Source: Candidatus Cloacimonadota bacterium (GTDB taxonomy: Bacteria > Cloacimonadota > Cloacimonadia > Cloacimonadales > Cloacimonadaceae). From it: DNA of 64,000 bases. Positions 61,633 through 64,000 of the stretch are shown piece after piece. The notes below the pieces were generated by a model. It had not been told where the DNA came from. It ran no database searches and saw only the letters and a list, made by a program, of their open reading frames with translations. Positions within the stretch are counted from its first letter, which is position 1, and each line of letters opens with the position of its first letter. Position numbers and translations under genes: made by a program. Location: the NCBI GenBank assembly GCA_023228125.1, contig JALOBT010000006.1, forward strand, positions 13,866-77,865, in the 5' to 3' direction.

Positions 61633-62937
61633 ATGAACGCGAGACTAAAAGAACTGAAAATCCTGGGGATCATGCTGGGAGTATTCCTGGCAGCCTACTA
61701 CATCCCCTTTGGGGCTCCACGCTTTCTTTCCGGATTGCACGAAGCCTTTTTTATGTTGCAGGATTATGCCCGTCTGCATGTCCTGTTGTGTTTGATTCCG
61801 GCCCTGTTCATCGCCGGAGCCGTAAGTGTATTCATCAGTAAATCCGCGGTAATCAAGTATTTGGGGCCGAAAGCTAATAAGATCCTGGCTTACACAGTCG
61901 CCTCGATATCAGGGGCGATCCTGGCAGTATGTTCCTGCACTGTCTTGCCCCTCTTTACCGGAATCTACAAACGTGGAGCAGGCTTGGGCCCAGCCGTGGC
62001 TTTTCTTTATTCCGGCCCAGCTATCAACGTCCTGGCCATTGTATTGACCGCCCGCATCCTGGGTCTTGAGATCGGCATCGCCAGAGCTGTGGGAGCGGTG
62101 GTCTTCAGCATTATCCTGGGGCTCATTATGCACTTCATCTTCCGCAAAGAAGAGCTCAAACGTCAGGGCGAATTCGGCTATGCTGACATTCAGGAAAGCA
62201 GCCCCCTCTGGCAGAAGATTATCTATTTTGCCCTGATGATCCTGATCCTCATCACCTTGACCTGGGCGAAGCCCGATGGCTCAAACTCTGCTTTCATGAG
62301 CTTTATGTATGCCTACAAATGGATCATCTCAGGAATCCTGGCCTTTGGTCTGGGCCTGTCTTTGGTCTTTATCTACGGTTTCAAGCTCTGGAAAGTGCTG
62401 CTTACGGCCTTTGTAGTGACTGCTGCGGGAATGCTGTTCCCCTCGCAGCCGCTTATCGCCTATATCATCGGCCTGGTCATGCTGGTGAGCTTCCTGACCA
62501 AAGAAAAAGGCGAGCTGAAGGATTGGCTTGGTTCCACTTGGAGCTATAGCAAACTCATCCTGCCTCTGCTCTTTGTGGGTGTGATGATCGCAGGATCGCT
62601 CTTGGGACGCCCCGGGCACGAAGCCTGGATTCCATCGCAATGGGTAGAAACTGCCGTGGGTGGAAATTCCCTTGGCGCAAACTTCTTTGCCTCCATTTCC
62701 GGAGCCTTCATGTATTTCGCCACCCTTACCGAAGTTCCTATCTTACAGGGGCTGTTGGGTAGCGGAATGGGGAAGGGGCCGGCTTTGGCTCTGCTGCTGT
62801 CTGGACCCGCGCTGTCGCTGCCCAGTATGCTGGTGATAAATACAGTCCTGGGTCTGAAGAAGACTTCCGCCTTCATCGCCCTGGTCGTCATACTATCCAC
62901 CATCACCGGATTCCTCTTTGGGACCTTCTTCGTTTAA
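61633..62937 (+). CDS. ArsP-like permease (COG0701)
   Basis: 434 residues with about ten membrane helices in two repeated halves. Conserved segments: AGAVSVFISKSAVIKYLGPKANKI, CSCTVLPLFTGIYKRGAGLGPAVAFLYSGPAINV and the matching second-half GKGPALALLLSGPALSLPSMLV. This family (ArsP, SO_0444) expels organoarsenicals or metals. With the ArsR-type repressor upstream, metal or metalloid resistance is likely; the substrate is not settled. The CSC motif near residue 96 may coordinate metal. Confidence 0.92.
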   Translation: MNARLKELKILGIMLGVFLAAYYIPFGAPRFLSGLHEAFFMLQDYARLHVLLCLIPALFIAGAVSVFISKSAVIKYLGPKANKILAYTVASISGAILAVCSCTVLPLFTGIYKRGAGLGPAVAFLYSGPAINVLAIVLTARILGLEIGIARAVGAVVFSIILGLIMHFIFRKEELKRQGEFGYADIQESSPLWQKIIYFALMILILITLTWAKPDGSNSAFMSFMYAYKWIISGILAFGLGLSLVFIYGFKLWKVLLTAFVVTAAGMLFPSQPLIAYIIGLVMLVSFLTKEKGELKDWLGSTWSYSKLILPLLFVGVMIAGSLLGRPGHEAWIPSQWVETAVGGNSLGANFFASISGAFMYFATLTEVPILQGLLGSGMGKGPALALLLSGPALSLPSMLVINTVLGLKKTSAFIALVVILSTITGFLFGTFFV

Positions 62938-63567
62938 AGGGAATTGCCTTCGTCACCGATCATAACAGTCCCTACAGGCCTGCTTTGTAGCGCAGAACGC
63001 CGTTTCTGCGAAACTGCGCTGAGCGTTGCTTGAACGCACCACTGTCCTGTTTTGACTTTCATTTTTGATTTGGCAGCAGGCTTCAGATTGTCCTTGTGTC
63101 TTGTTTATCCAGGCAAACTACATTTATTCCCAATCCAAAATTGAGAGTTAAAACAGGGGGAGCTTCAATACTGCGAGCTTAGTCTATCCGATCAGCGTTG
63201 CTTTTGGTGGCATCATCCGGATGCCTTGTTCTTAATCATAGCAATGGTATTGGGATATTACACACGGGCAATTGTGACATAACGTGCGGGCATTTTTGCC
63301 GATCTGTCATTCATACACACGGTAAACCACAGATTGGCCCTTTGGGCTTTCACCGAAAGCCCCTACGTACACAATTCGGTTTTAACAAGTCTTCGTCTTG
63401 AGATGACTCGGAAACTCAAGTCATCTCGAGTTCAAACTCCGTTAAAAGCAAGTCTATACCAAAAGGAGTGAGGCAGCTATCGCTTAGTTTAAGGATGTTG
63501 TAGTTTCAAAAAGACATTAAACAACCTTTTACAAAAAGTCTTTAAAGCATCTTATGCTTATGTGACA
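62938..63567. other. Gene-free stretch with hairpin and repeat copy 3
   Basis: 630 bases without a convincing gene. An AGCGCAG/CTGCGCT stem (62989-62995 with 63014-63020) encloses a second 7-bp hairpin and may end the permease transcript, though no T-run follows. The 68-bp element copy 3 is at 63380-63447. Confidence 0.6.
63380..63447. repeat. 68-bp palindromic element, copy 3
   Basis: Begins TTTTAAC and ends GTTAAAA, perfect terminal inverted repeats. The central stem CTTGAGATGACT pairs with AGTCATCTCGAG with one G-T wobble. Same length and offsets as the copies at 3095 and 25993. Flanking sequence GCAAGTC after the right end is shared with copy 1. Confidence 0.85.
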
Positions 63568-63978
63568 CTATTTCATCAGCATCATCTTGATAGTTTTACT
63601 TTTTCCTTCATGTACCACGCGCGCAAAGTATAGTCCTGAACTCACAGTCCGGTCACTGTGATCTTTCCCATTCCATAGAATAGTATGCTTGCCCTGATCC
63701 ATTGTACCATTGATTAGCTCTTTCACTTTTTGTCCCTTAATATTATACACAGTGAGTTTTGTCTTAGCTGACGACGGTATGGTAAAGCTGATAGTGGTTG
63801 ATGGATTAAAAGGGTTAGGGTAATTGGACTCTATGGCAAAAACAGTTGGGATGTCGTCCCCAGCTACTATCAAGTTAATCCTACGAAAGGCACCTGGTTC
63901 GGGATAGAGAGTATTATCATCCTTTGTGCCCCCGACAATGTTGACAACTTTCAGTCTCTTTTGTACTTTTGAACTCCA
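63568..63978 (-). pseudogene. C-terminal part of a type IX-secreted protein, frame broken at the right edge
   Basis: The last 80 codons form a textbook Por/type IX sorting domain: NYPNPFNPSTTISFTIP, VYNIKGQKVKEL, GLYFARVVHEGK and a final KMMLMK. Upstream the frame runs to an in-frame TGA at 63979-63981 with no ATG and no ribosome-binding site; only a TTG at 63873 could start it. Because such a domain never stands alone, either a frameshift near 63950-63980 separates it from the body beyond the edge, or this is a decayed remnant. Sequence error cannot be excluded. Confidence 0.65.
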
Positions 63979-64000
63979 TCATCATAAAGCGATCGAACCA

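Overview
The window comes from a Gram-negative, amino-acid- and sugar-fermenting anaerobe, most likely of the Candidatus Cloacimonadota (Cloacimonetes) or a near relative in the FCB group. The evidence is a mix of traits: secreted proteins with the C-terminal sorting tail of the type IX (Por) secretion system, an outer-membrane polysaccharide export system, butyrate kinase and a hexameric glutamate dehydrogenase, and a bacterial V-type ATPase in the spirochaete/chlamydia gene order. The taxonomic name is an inference from gene content; no rRNA or other marker was available.

Layout. 1-2443: minus-strand genes (transketolase cut by the left edge, an unknown protein, a DUF1292 protein). 2641-7074: plus-strand genes for a small membrane protein, butyrate kinase, a secreted clostripain-like protease and an SpoU/TrmH-type RNA methyltransferase, with a cluster of four DnaA boxes at 6201-6308. 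7103-24780: an 18-kb minus-strand extracellular polysaccharide locus (glycosyltransferases, priming sugar transferase, STAS protein, nucleotidyltransferases, phosphodiesterase, Wzz/tyrosine-kinase-like protein, Wza-like exporter, O-antigen ligase, flippase). 25020-27081: a secreted protein and a CtlX-like amidinohydrolase. 27273-31794: TolC/MacA/MacB-type efflux operon. 31932-33269: glutamate dehydrogenase. 33404-42832: storage-polysaccharide genes (debranching enzyme, glycosyltransferase, GH57), an NtrC-like regulator, YbbR, TsaD, a deacetylase and a methyltransferase. 42871-47911: a gene-poor stretch with a secreted C45-type hydrolase, tRNA-Gly, an orphan solute-binding protein, two orphan small genes with striking palindromes, and short repeats. 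47912-55391: V-type ATPase operon. 55488-58992: heterodimeric ABC exporter. 59167-61036: tRNA-Pro and a DUF4097/DUF2089 pair. 61333-62937: ArsR-type repressor and permease. 63568-63978: end of a type IX substrate whose frame is broken.

How the parts fit. Butyrate kinase, glutamate dehydrogenase and a CtlX-like enzyme suit amino-acid fermentation. The V-ATPase rotor subunit carries every Na+ ligand known from Enterococcus hirae, so the cell probably runs a sodium cycle. The polysaccharide locus holds most steps from priming to export and includes several unusual fusions and degenerate catalytic domains. Three copies of an ungapped 68-bp palindromic element, found only between genes, are the clearest unexplained structure in the window.
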